From: Spirochaetaceae bacterium
GTDB taxonomy: Bacteria; Spirochaetota; Spirochaetia; Treponematales; Breznakiellaceae
Assembly: GCA_031278575.1 (NCBI GenBank)
Contig: JAITKD010000192.1
Span: 1 to 5,801 of the forward strand
Length of the DNA: 5,801 nt
Direction: 5' to 3'
This document shows positions 1-5,702 of the stretch, piece by piece. Position numbers and translations under genes: made by a program. The notes beneath the pieces are model-generated. The model ran no database searches and was not told the DNA's origin. It saw nothing but the letters and a program-made list of their open reading frames with translations. The number at the start of each line of letters is the position of its first letter. The stretch's first letter is position 1.

Positions 1-250
1 ATTTATGGGGAAGACAGGGTTCCCCTATGATGTACCGTTTACACAAAAAAATTACAGGCCCCACGGAAATGAACCGTAAACATGGAAAACGGTCCGCCTG
101 AACCTTCAAAAAACAGCCCTTATTACACTTCGTTTACAGCCCCATTCCGCTTCTATCCCTTGCGCGTTCCGTGCGGGAGCCTTTTTTCTCTATAATGACC
201 GCGGTAAACAGGCGGTATACGATTCCATGCGTTTATCCTGGATTCCATAC
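1..250. other. Non-coding stretch upstream of the signalling operon
   Basis: No convincing gene is visible here. Plus-strand frame 2 is open from the window edge to a TAA at 77-79 and frame 3 to a TGA near 108, so the 3' end of an upstream gene could be present, but neither short peptide is recognisable. Other contents are a short inverted repeat, GGGGAA (7-12) with TTCCCC (20-25), a minus-orientation copy of a dispersed repeat core (145-168), four scattered GTTTAC/GTAAAC hexamers, and a direct repeat of GATTCCAT at 221 and 241. Confidence 0.5.
145..168 (-). repeat. Core of a dispersed intergenic repeat, inverted copy
   Basis: Read on the minus strand, these 24 bases are identical to 4419-4442 and contain GCGCAAGGGATAGAAGCGG. 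The match ends abruptly on both sides: the ATCCC that closes a small hairpin in the other copy is missing here, as are its two long hairpins. This copy is therefore probably a truncated or decayed member of the family described at 4419-4535. An exact 24-bp match between two intergenic regions in a 5.8-kb window is unlikely by chance. Confidence 0.7.
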
Positions 251-279
251 TTGTCATAGCCCTTCCTCTACCATACAAT
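251..279 (+). promoter_or_regulatory. Sigma70-type promoter of the response regulator/kinase operon
   Basis: The -35 TTGTCA (251-256) and -10 TACAAT (274-279) each differ by one base from consensus and are exactly 17 bp apart. Transcription would start near 286, giving a leader of about 22 nt that still includes the proximal ribosome binding site. No other well-spaced promoter pair was found nearer the start codon, and none was seen in the 10-bp gap before the kinase gene, so this promoter probably serves both genes. Confidence 0.6.
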
Positions 280-297
280 AATATTAGGAGGAATTTT

Positions 298-303
298 AGA
301 GGA
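298..303 (+). promoter_or_regulatory. Ribosome binding site of the response regulator
   Basis: AGAGGA ends 4 nt before the ATG at 308. A stronger AGGAGG at 286-291 lies 16 nt upstream, too far for normal initiation at 308, and it coincides with the predicted transcription start. The two purine blocks read as a short direct repeat (AGGAGGAATTTT, then AGAGGAATTT). The proximal block is the better candidate. Confidence 0.5.
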
Positions 304-307
304 ATTT

Positions 308-1570
308 ATGAAGCAGATCCTGATAATTGATGAGTCGCCGTTAGTTCGTGAATATTTACGATTAAAGTTGGATGTAGAAAACATAGAGGTAATCACCGCT
401 ATTAATGCCCTGGATGGAATCTCAAAGATTCGAACCCAGGTACCGGATCTGATTATTATGGATTATTATCTGAAAAAAGCCAGTTGTCTTGAGGTACTCA
501 AACAAAAAAAAGAAAGCCCCAATACGGTAAATACCCCGGTGATCATCATAGCGCAGCATATCGATCAGAGCCGGATCATCAATCTGCTTCCCTATAATGT
601 TAAAAAAGTGTTCACCAAGCCGATCAAAATCGACGCCCTTTGTACCACCATAACGGAAATTTTGGGTATTCCCTTTGGCATAGATGAAAGCCCGGGAATT
701 GTGGAGGTTCATGTAAACGATAATATCATTTTTGTCGAGATAGCCCAAGGGCTTAACCGGGATAAATTGGATCTCCTTCATTTTAAAATCCGGGAGCTTA
801 TCGTCCTGTATAAGATCCGTTTGCCCAAGATCATTGTGATGCTCAGCGACATCATCCTGGGGTTTGCCGACGGCCTGAACATTCAAAAATTGCTGAAGGT
901 AATCCTCGGAGTTCCCGAAGTAGAGCGGCAGAACCTGCGAATTTTAACCAAGGACGCCTTTTTACGTAAATTTATTGAAGAACAAACGGAATACGACGGT
1001 ATTGAAGTGGTTTCCAATTTACAATACGCTATGGACGGGCTGATTGATGAATTTGCCGATCCCGCCGAATATGAAGGGAAAGAAGCCGAACTCATCGAGG
1101 AAAAGGTCTTGTCCGCGGATACCCGGGCCCACGGTGAAACCATACAGCTCCGTTTTAAGGCTGAGGCTAAATCAAACCGGAAAGACATACAAAAAATAAT
1201 GAGCAATTTAAAGATCGCCGTGGTGGATGATGATTTTATGACGCAGGAGCTGATAAAATTCACCTTTAAATCCGTCGGTTCTTCGGTTAAAATCTATTCC
1301 GATGGCGATGAATTCCTGGCGGATGGCAAAGCGGGGCATTTTGACTTGATATTTTTGGACCTTTTGATGCCCAAAGTAGACGGTTTTTCCGTTTTACGGG
1401 CCTTGAAGACCGGCGAGATATACCGGCCGATCATTGTATTATCCGCGGTCAGCCAGCGGAACACGGTGATCCAGGCTTTCCAAATGGGAATTAAAAGTTA
1501 TCTGATAAAACCGTTAACGGCGGATGCTATTTTTACCAACGCCATGGAAATCCTGAGATCCAGTTTTTAG
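308..1570 (+). CDS. Response regulator, REC - STAS-like domain - REC, no DNA-binding output
   Basis: This is a 420-residue cytosolic signalling protein without signal peptide or membrane segment. Receiver 1 (about 3-120) has acidic residues D8/E9, phosphoacceptor D52 in IIMDYY and K104 in FTKP, but Ala82 stands where the switch Thr/Ser is expected. Residues about 130-248 resemble a STAS (anti-anti-sigma-like) fold: an opening strand, a helix, a strand LPKIIVMLSD, GFADGLN at the regulatory loop, then NLRIL and a closing helix. This part is recognised by pattern only. A charged linker (about 250-298) leads to receiver 2 (301-418), with D307/D308, phosphoacceptor D351 in IFLDLLMP, S379 and K401 in LIKP. 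The likely role, by inference, is to accept phosphate from the hybrid kinase encoded 10 bp downstream and pass the signal on through protein contacts. Its DNA is visibly more A+T-rich than the kinase gene's. Confidence 0.88.
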   Translation: MKQILIIDESPLVREYLRLKLDVENIEVITAINALDGISKIRTQVPDLIIMDYYLKKASCLEVLKQKKESPNTVNTPVIIIAQHIDQSRIINLLPYNVKKVFTKPIKIDALCTTITEILGIPFGIDESPGIVEVHVNDNIIFVEIAQGLNRDKLDLLHFKIRELIVLYKIRLPKIIVMLSDIILGFADGLNIQKLLKVILGVPEVERQNLRILTKDAFLRKFIEEQTEYDGIEVVSNLQYAMDGLIDEFADPAEYEGKEAELIEEKVLSADTRAHGETIQLRFKAEAKSNRKDIQKIMSNLKIAVVDDDFMTQELIKFTFKSVGSSVKIYSDGDEFLADGKAGHFDLIFLDLLMPKVDGFSVLRALKTGEIYRPIIVLSAVSQRNTVIQAFQMGIKSYLIKPLTADAIFTNAMEILRSSF

Positions 1571-1573
1571 GAG
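1569..1573 (+). promoter_or_regulatory. Ribosome binding site of the hybrid kinase
   Basis: AGGAG overlaps the TAG stop (1568-1570) of the response regulator and sits 7 nt before ATG 1581. This selects ATG 1581 over the in-frame TTG at 1575, which would be only 1 nt from the site. The stop/RBS overlap favours translational coupling of the two genes. Confidence 0.75.
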
Positions 1574-1580
1574 TTTGACC

Positions 1581-4355
1581 ATGGAATCAAAGGAGTATAT
1601 GAGTCCATTTTTTAGACTTTTTCAGGAATCTTCGGTGGCTATGGCCATAGCGGATAAAAACGGTCTCATCATTGAGTCAAACCCCCAGTTTAATGAACTC
1701 ATGGAGGCTATCTCCGGTTTTGGAAACGCCCAGGCGCCGAATTTTCTCTCCATCCACGAAACCCTCCGGTTTGCCAATTTCTTTTCCCGTTTAACCAGCG
1801 GCGCAACCCAAAAGGTGAAATTTGAAGCGCCCTTCCACGACAGCCGGGGTATCCTGCATTGGTTCCGAATCTACGCCTGGGTCATCCCCCCCCGCAATGA
1901 TGCGGAGCCCCGATTCCAGGGGCCCCTTATCGGTTTTACCATGACGGACCAGACCAGGGAACGGCGGGAAGGGGAACGGCTTCAGGAGGACAAGGCGGTC
2001 GCTGAACGGGCCATGGAAGCCAAAAACCAGTTTCTGGCAAACATCAGCCACGAGATCCGTACCCCGATACAAACCATCATCGGCATGACCGAATTGCTCC
2101 AGGACACCAAACTTGACCGGGAACAGACGGAATATTCCCGGCAGGTTAAATTCGCCGCCGATGTCCTCCTTTCCCTGATCAACGATATCCTCGATTTTTC
2201 CAAGATCGAGGCGGGTAAGCTGGAATTGGAATACACCCGCTTTGATCTTGACCAGGCCATCGAACAGGCGGTGGAGATGATCACCCTGGAGGCCCATAAA
2301 AAGGGCCTGGAAATTGCCCTGGACATCGCCCCGGAACTGAATATCACCGTCCTGGGGGATCCCCATAAATTCCGGCAGATCGTGATAAACCTGGTGAAAA
2401 ACGCGGTTAAATTTACCCAGGAAGGGAGTGTAACCATATCCGCCCGGCTCACGGATCTTGAGGGATTGGAAGCGGTAACGGTGGCGGTGGCGGATACCGG
2501 CATCGGTATACCGGAAGAAAGCAGGGGCCGCCTTTTTACGACCTTTTTCCAGGCGGACCCTTCCAACACCCGGTGTTTCGGCGGTACCGGTTTAGGGCTG
2601 GCCATTGCCCGTAACCTGGTGGAGCTTATGGGGGGTACTATAGAGATGGTTCCCCGGGAGGGCGGCGGTTCCATATTCCGCTTTTCCATACCCATAGAAC
2701 AGCTAAAACACGCCCCGGAACCGGTTCTCATCCGGCAGAAAACCCCGGACGTGCGGATCCTCCTGGTGGATGACCGGGAGGAAAGCCGGGCTATCATCAC
2801 TTCCTATTTAAAAGACATCGGCTACCAGGATACCGATGCCGCGGCCTCCGGGGAACAAGCCCTGGAACTGCTGCGGGCCGCGGTTCAGGAGGGAAAACCC
2901 TACGGGTTGTGCCTGATTGATATGATCATGCCCCTCATGGACGGCTGGCGGCTGGCGGCGGAAATTAACCGGGATGCGTCCATTAACGAGATCCGGCTCA
3001 TCCTGATGGTCCCCCACGGGCTCCTGGGGGCGGAAGCCAAGATGACCCTCCTGAAGTGGTTTAACGCCTATATCAACAAACCCATTAAACGGAAGGATCT
3101 GACGGAAATCGTCGCCCAGACCCTCTCGGGCCCCCCGGTGGACCTGGAAACGGCCGCGGAAGATCAGCGGCTTCTTCACTCCGAAAAAGCCCAAGCCGGG
3201 GAATTTTCCGGGGATCCGGCCCGCCCGGAAGGGTCCGTCCCGGTCCATGCCGCGGATTTACCGGGTAAACCGGATTTACCGGGTAAACATGGCTTACCGG
3301 GTAAAGCAAGTTTACCGTTGGTATTAATCGCCGAGGACCATCCGGTTAATCAGAAACTCTTCGCGATTATTATGGAAAAACTGGGCTGCGCTTTTATCCT
3401 GGCGGACGACGGCCTTGACGCCCTGGATAAGGCCGAAACTTATCCGGTGGACTTGATCTTTATGGACATCCAAATGCCCCGGATGAACGGGTATGAAGCG
3501 GCCCAACAACTGCGGGAGCGGGGGTTTACCCGTCCGATTATCACCGTAACCGCCAGCGCCCTTCAGGATGAATGGGCGCAGTGTTTAAAGGCCGGGATCA
3601 ACGACATCCTGCTTAAACCCTTTAAACAGTCCGATATCGAAGGCCTACTGCACAAGTGGATGCCGCCCCCCGGAACCGCTAAAAGCGGGGACCAGGATTC
3701 CGGGAAACATCGCGGCGGGCAGGGGCTTTTAGCCAGAGCCGCGCGGCATTCCCCGCCCCGGCCCGCCGCGGATGCGGGCCCGTTACCATCTGTCCCCCCG
3801 GCGCCCCCCGCCGAACCCGGGGAACCCAAAACAACCCCGGTCTTGGGGGCGGCGCCGGCCCCCTCCCCGTTTCCCGCCCGGGCGGCCGGCCCGGTACGGG
3901 TGGCGGCCCCGGAACCGCCGGAGATTTTGCCGGTATGGGTCTCACCCGTCAGGGTATCCGGCGCGGTTCCGGCGGCGCCGGTTTCCATCTCGAAAGACCC
4001 GGTCTTTGACCGCCGGGAACTGTTGAATGCCTTTCTTCAGGATGCCGAAACCGTAAAACCCCTCGTCGGCCGTTTTCTTGAACGGACCGAAGACCAGATC
4101 GACGGGCTTCCCGCCATGATACAACAGGAAGCCTGGGAGGAAGCCCGGATCATAACCCATACCATAAAGGGCAGCGCCCTTACCCTTTCGGGCAGGGAAC
4201 TGGGCCAGGCCGCCGCCAGGATGGAACTGGCCTTTAAAAACCGGGACCGGGACGAAATACAGGCGGGGCTCCCTCCCCTCAAGGATGCCTTTGTCCGGTT
4301 CAAAGGGGAAGCAAAAATGTTTATAGGGGAAACGGAGGTAACGGTTAATGCCTAA
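1581..4355 (+). CDS. Cytosolic hybrid histidine kinase, PAS-HisKA-HATPase-REC-REC-HPt
   Basis: This 924-residue multi-step phosphorelay kinase has no membrane segment, so it should sense a cytosolic signal. Domains in order: a PAS-like sensor (about 8-125); a short charged helix, likely coiled coil (125-150); HisKA with FLANISHEIRTP and phospho-acceptor H157; HATPase with the N box around N270/N274, G1 DTGIGIP (305-311), F box LFTTFF and G2 GGTGLGL (334-340); REC1 (about 391-513; D397/D398, D447, K500, with Val477 at the switch Thr position); REC2 (about 578-694; E585/D586, D629, T657, K679), which looks canonical; a Pro/Ala-rich linker (about 695-806); and a C-terminal HPt domain (about 809-915) with HTIKGSA and H860. 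The layout resembles BarA/ArcB-type tripartite kinases but with two receivers and no periplasmic sensor. The expected route is H157 to a receiver Asp, to H860, to the upstream-encoded regulator. The signal is unknown. Confidence 0.93.
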   Translation: MESKEYMSPFFRLFQESSVAMAIADKNGLIIESNPQFNELMEAISGFGNAQAPNFLSIHETLRFANFFSRLTSGATQKVKFEAPFHDSRGILHWFRIYAWVIPPRNDAEPRFQGPLIGFTMTDQTRERREGERLQEDKAVAERAMEAKNQFLANISHEIRTPIQTIIGMTELLQDTKLDREQTEYSRQVKFAADVLLSLINDILDFSKIEAGKLELEYTRFDLDQAIEQAVEMITLEAHKKGLEIALDIAPELNITVLGDPHKFRQIVINLVKNAVKFTQEGSVTISARLTDLEGLEAVTVAVADTGIGIPEESRGRLFTTFFQADPSNTRCFGGTGLGLAIARNLVELMGGTIEMVPREGGGSIFRFSIPIEQLKHAPEPVLIRQKTPDVRILLVDDREESRAIITSYLKDIGYQDTDAAASGEQALELLRAAVQEGKPYGLCLIDMIMPLMDGWRLAAEINRDASINEIRLILMVPHGLLGAEAKMTLLKWFNAYINKPIKRKDLTEIVAQTLSGPPVDLETAAEDQRLLHSEKAQAGEFSGDPARPEGSVPVHAADLPGKPDLPGKHGLPGKASLPLVLIAEDHPVNQKLFAIIMEKLGCAFILADDGLDALDKAETYPVDLIFMDIQMPRMNGYEAAQQLRERGFTRPIITVTASALQDEWAQCLKAGINDILLKPFKQSDIEGLLHKWMPPPGTAKSGDQDSGKHRGGQGLLARAARHSPPRPAADAGPLPSVPPAPPAEPGEPKTTPVLGAAPAPSPFPARAAGPVRVAAPEPPEILPVWVSPVRVSGAVPAAPVSISKDPVFDRRELLNAFLQDAETVKPLVGRFLERTEDQIDGLPAMIQQEAWEEARIITHTIKGSALTLSGRELGQAAARMELAFKNRDRDEIQAGLPPLKDAFVRFKGEAKMFIGETEVTVNA
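3255..3317 (+). repeat. 18-bp tandem repeat in the REC1-REC2 linker of the kinase
   Basis: There are three full units (3255-3272, 3273-3290, 3291-3308) and a half unit (3309-3317). They encode DLPGKP, DLPGKH, GLPGKA and SLP (residues 559-579). Each unit centres on TTACCGGGTAA, a perfect palindrome flanked by T/A in the first two copies. The array falls exactly in the inter-receiver linker, so changes in copy number would keep frame and alter linker length only. Confidence 0.85.
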
Positions 4356-4365
4356 CCCCGTTTCC
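4328..4365. other. Inverted repeats spanning the kinase stop codon
   Basis: GGAAACGG (4328-4335) pairs with CCGTTTCC (4358-4365). Nested inside, GGTTA (4343-4347) pairs with TAACC (4353-4357), which includes the TAA stop. The structure could protect or end the kinase transcript, but it is followed by GCAAAATG rather than a T-run, so it is not a standard Rho-independent terminator. Confidence 0.35.
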
Positions 4366-4418
4366 GCAAAATGAAAGGCTGAACTTCGGGGGGTGTTACC
4401 GGAGGATCCGGCCGTGAA

Positions 4419-4535
4419 AACGCGCAAGGGATAGAAGCGGAAATCCCGCAGTACCGGGGTCTGACCCCGGTACGAGGAATTGGAGCGGATCGCCCGGTCG
4501 CCGAGGGGAAACGAAGTTTCCCCTCGGCGATGCGC
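4419..4535 (+). repeat. Structured intergenic repeat element with nested hairpins
   Basis: The element starts with the 24-nt core shared with 145-168. Its predicted pairing is ordered. An outer stem GCGCA (4422-4426) / TGCGC (4531-4535) encloses three hairpins: GGGAT (4428-4432) / ATCCC (4443-4447); GTACCGGGGT (4451-4460) / ACCCCGGTAC (4464-4473) with a CTG loop; and a 15-bp stem (4498-4512 with 4516-4530) with a GAA loop. The AGAAGCGGA block (4433-4441) is echoed by TGGAGCGGA (4481-4489), as if the unit had two related halves. There is no T-run after the last hairpin and no credible reading frame. It is best called a REP-like repeat with RNA-folding potential. Whether it is transcribed as an RNA is unknown. 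Confidence 0.7.
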
Positions 4536-4564
4536 CCATACACTCGACCTTCGGCCTAAAAATA

Positions 4565-4605
4565 GGGCGGTTTACCCGGAAACTGAAGTTTGGGGAAAGC
4601 CGCCC
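4565..4605 (+). promoter_or_regulatory. Long interrupted hairpin upstream of the histidinol phosphatase
   Basis: GGGCGG-TTT-CCC-AAACT on the left (4565-4584) can pair with AGTTT-GGG-AAA-CCGCCC on the right (4587-4605), interrupted only by one- or two-base bulges, giving about 16-17 pairs around a TGAA-type loop. It lies 33 nt before the ribosome binding site of the next gene. Only a short CTTTG follows, so it is a poor intrinsic terminator. It could be a leader structure, an attenuator remnant or another intergenic repeat. Confidence 0.4.
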
Positions 4606-4637
4606 CTTTGAGAAACAACCGGATCTTAAACGGCTAT

Positions 4638-4644
4638 AGGGGGA
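4638..4644 (+). promoter_or_regulatory. Ribosome binding site that sets the GTG start of the PHP gene
   Basis: AGGGGGA lies 5 nt before GTG 4650. An ATG at 4648 overlaps it in another frame, which does not encode the PHP protein. The alternative in-frame TTG at 4590 has no comparable site and lies inside the right arm of the hairpin at 4565-4605. Confidence 0.6.
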
Positions 4645-4649
4645 TTAAT

Positions 4650-5519
4650 GTGTTATATTCCTGCATTCACACCCATACCAATTTTTGTGACGGTACGGAC
4701 GATATTGAAACCCTGTGCCGTTCCGCCTATGAAAAGGGTTTTGTTTCCCTGGGCTTTAGCTCCCACGCGCCGATCCGAAAAAAAACCGGCCTCGCCTCGG
4801 ATTGGCATATCAGCGAAGACCGGTTCCCGGAATATCTTGACGGGGTCCTTGCCGCCCGCCGCCGGTGGGAAGGGAAACTCCCGGTTTACCTCGGCCTTGA
4901 GGTTGATTATATCAAGGGGCTGATCGGGCCCGGAGACCGGGATTTTTTATCCCTGGGCCTGGATTACCTTATCGGGTCGGTCCACTATGTGATTCCCCCG
5001 GACGGGGGCGAACCCTTTACGGTGGACGACGCGCCGGAGGCGTTCAGAAAAAACGTCCGGGAACATTTTGGGGGTGACGGGACCGGGGTGATGGAAGCCT
5101 ACTGGGACGCGGTGGACGATATGATCCGCTCCGGGGGCTTTGATCTGCTGGGACACGCGGATCTGATCAAAAAAAACAACCCGGGGGAGGAATTTTTTCC
5201 CCGGAAAAGCGAAAACTACCGCCGGCGCCTGGAAAAAACCGCCCGTCTGGCGGCCCAATCCGGCGTCGTGGTGGAGATTAATACCGGAGGACTCATCCGG
5301 GGATCGACGGAGGAAACCTATCCCGGGCTAAACTTTTTACGGTACTTTAAGGAAGGAAACACCCCCATCGTCGTTACCGCCGACGCCCACCGGGCGGAAC
5401 ACCTGGGGGGGTATTACGCCGAAGCCCGGAAAACCCTCTTGGATGCAGGGTATACCCAGGCCGTCCTTTTTGGGGGAAAAACCCAGGGCCGTCCGGTTTG
5501 GACCGCGGATCCCCTCTAA
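4650..5519 (+). CDS. hisJ: PHP-family histidinol-phosphatase (HisJ/HisK type)
   Basis: The 289-residue protein matches PHP-superfamily histidinol phosphatases, which hydrolyse L-histidinol phosphate to L-histidinol and phosphate in histidine synthesis, in the cytosol with a metal cluster. Predicted ligands are all present: H7 and H9 in CIHTHTN, D14, H39 in GFSSHAP, E84 in GLEVDY, H112 in IGSVHY, H169 in LLGHADL, and D245/H247 in TADAHRAEHLG. VEINTGG (208-214) and the end LFGGKTQGRP also fit the family. The length is slightly above the usual 260-280. GTG 4650 was chosen because family members place HxH within the first ten residues and a good ribosome binding site precedes it; the longer TTG start at 4590 adds 20 atypical residues. 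The gene stands alone with no other his gene in view. No clear promoter was found. The assignment to HisJ rather than another PHP phosphoesterase is by family resemblance. Confidence 0.85.
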   Translation: MLYSCIHTHTNFCDGTDDIETLCRSAYEKGFVSLGFSSHAPIRKKTGLASDWHISEDRFPEYLDGVLAARRRWEGKLPVYLGLEVDYIKGLIGPGDRDFLSLGLDYLIGSVHYVIPPDGGEPFTVDDAPEAFRKNVREHFGGDGTGVMEAYWDAVDDMIRSGGFDLLGHADLIKKNNPGEEFFPRKSENYRRRLEKTARLAAQSGVVVEINTGGLIRGSTEETYPGLNFLRYFKEGNTPIVVTADAHRAEHLGGYYAEARKTLLDAGYTQAVLFGGKTQGRPVWTADPL

Positions 5520-5566
5520 GGAAGCGCTGATTTATTCAATCGAGAATAAATCAGTGCTACTTTAAC
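5516..5566. repeat. Palindromic direct repeat, copy 1
   Basis: This 51-bp sequence is repeated exactly at 5639-5689. It is itself a near-perfect hairpin: AGCGCTGATTTATTC (5523-5537) pairs with GAATAAATCAGTGCT (5544-5558) with a single G-U, around the loop AATCGA. After one A-A mismatch the stem extends by TAAGG/CTTTA. It overlaps the TAA stop of the histidinol phosphatase gene (5517-5519). Confidence 0.92.
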
Positions 5567-5687
5567 GTTGTATTTGCGCAATGAAATGAGCAAATACATT
5601 AGGGAAACGCGATTAGCGTCTAGTTAATCAGCGTTTCCCTAAGGAAGCGCTGATTTATTCAATCGAGAATAAATCAGTGCTACTTTA
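5517..5687. mobile_element. MITE-like composite palindromic element
   Basis: Four hairpins abut: copy 1 (5517-5564); a 9-bp stem TGTATTTGC/GCAAATACA (5569-5598); a stem TTAGGGAAACGC plus GATTA pairing with TAATC and GCGTTTCCCTAA with one bulged A (5599-5642); and copy 2 (5640-5687). Because the outer units are identical palindromes, the whole block has imperfect terminal inverted repeats of about 21 bp and begins and ends with TA, as TA-inserting (IS630/mariner-type) non-autonomous elements do. No transposase and no longer target duplication is visible. It fills the gap between two convergent genes. Calling it mobile is an inference from structure; a REP/BIME-type cluster is the main alternative. 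Confidence 0.5.
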
Positions 5688-5689
5688 AC
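5639..5689. repeat. Palindromic direct repeat, copy 2
   Basis: This copy is identical to 5516-5566 at an offset of 123 bp. Its left arm can also pair with the right arm of the preceding hairpin: AATCAGCGTTTCC (5626-5638) with GGAAGCGCTGATT (5643-5655), one G-U. The units can therefore fold in alternative ways. It ends 13 bp before the stop codon of the minus-strand gene. Confidence 0.92.
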
Positions 5690-5702
5690 CCCGCCCAAAA
5701 AT

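Noticed and set aside
2..79. Possible 3' end of an upstream plus-strand gene
   Set aside because: It is only about 25 codons with no recognisable motif, and another frame is open over the same bases, so coding cannot be supported.
167..196. Second promoter candidate with -10 TATAAT (191-196)
   Set aside because: The -10 is perfect, but the best -35 (TTCCGT, 18 bp away) is weak and falls partly in the repeat core; the 251-279 promoter is better.
1575..1580. TTG start for the hybrid kinase two codons upstream of the ATG
   Set aside because: It is 1 nt from the AGGAG site, too close for initiation; ATG 1581 is at 7 nt.
1982..2800. Minus-strand 272-codon open frame inside the kinase gene
   Set aside because: It lies opposite the HisKA/HATPase coding sequence, has Ser/Arg-rich composition typical of an antisense shadow, and shows no domain.
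4498..4530. Rho-independent terminator of the kinase transcript
   Set aside because: The stem is strong, but TGCGCCC follows instead of a T-run, and the hairpin belongs to the larger repeat element.
4352..4543. Minus-strand 63-codon open frame between the kinase and phosphatase genes
   Set aside because: It runs through the palindromic repeat element, overlaps the kinase stop, is rich in Pro/Arg as expected from GC-rich DNA, and resembles no known protein.
4590..4652. Longer TTG start for the histidinol phosphatase
   Set aside because: The extra 20 residues are not typical of the family, the TTG lies in a hairpin arm without a ribosome binding site, and GTG 4650 has AGGGGGA at good spacing.
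5516..5689. CRISPR array
   Set aside because: There are only two repeat copies, the repeat is a long palindrome, and the single intervening segment is itself made of hairpins.
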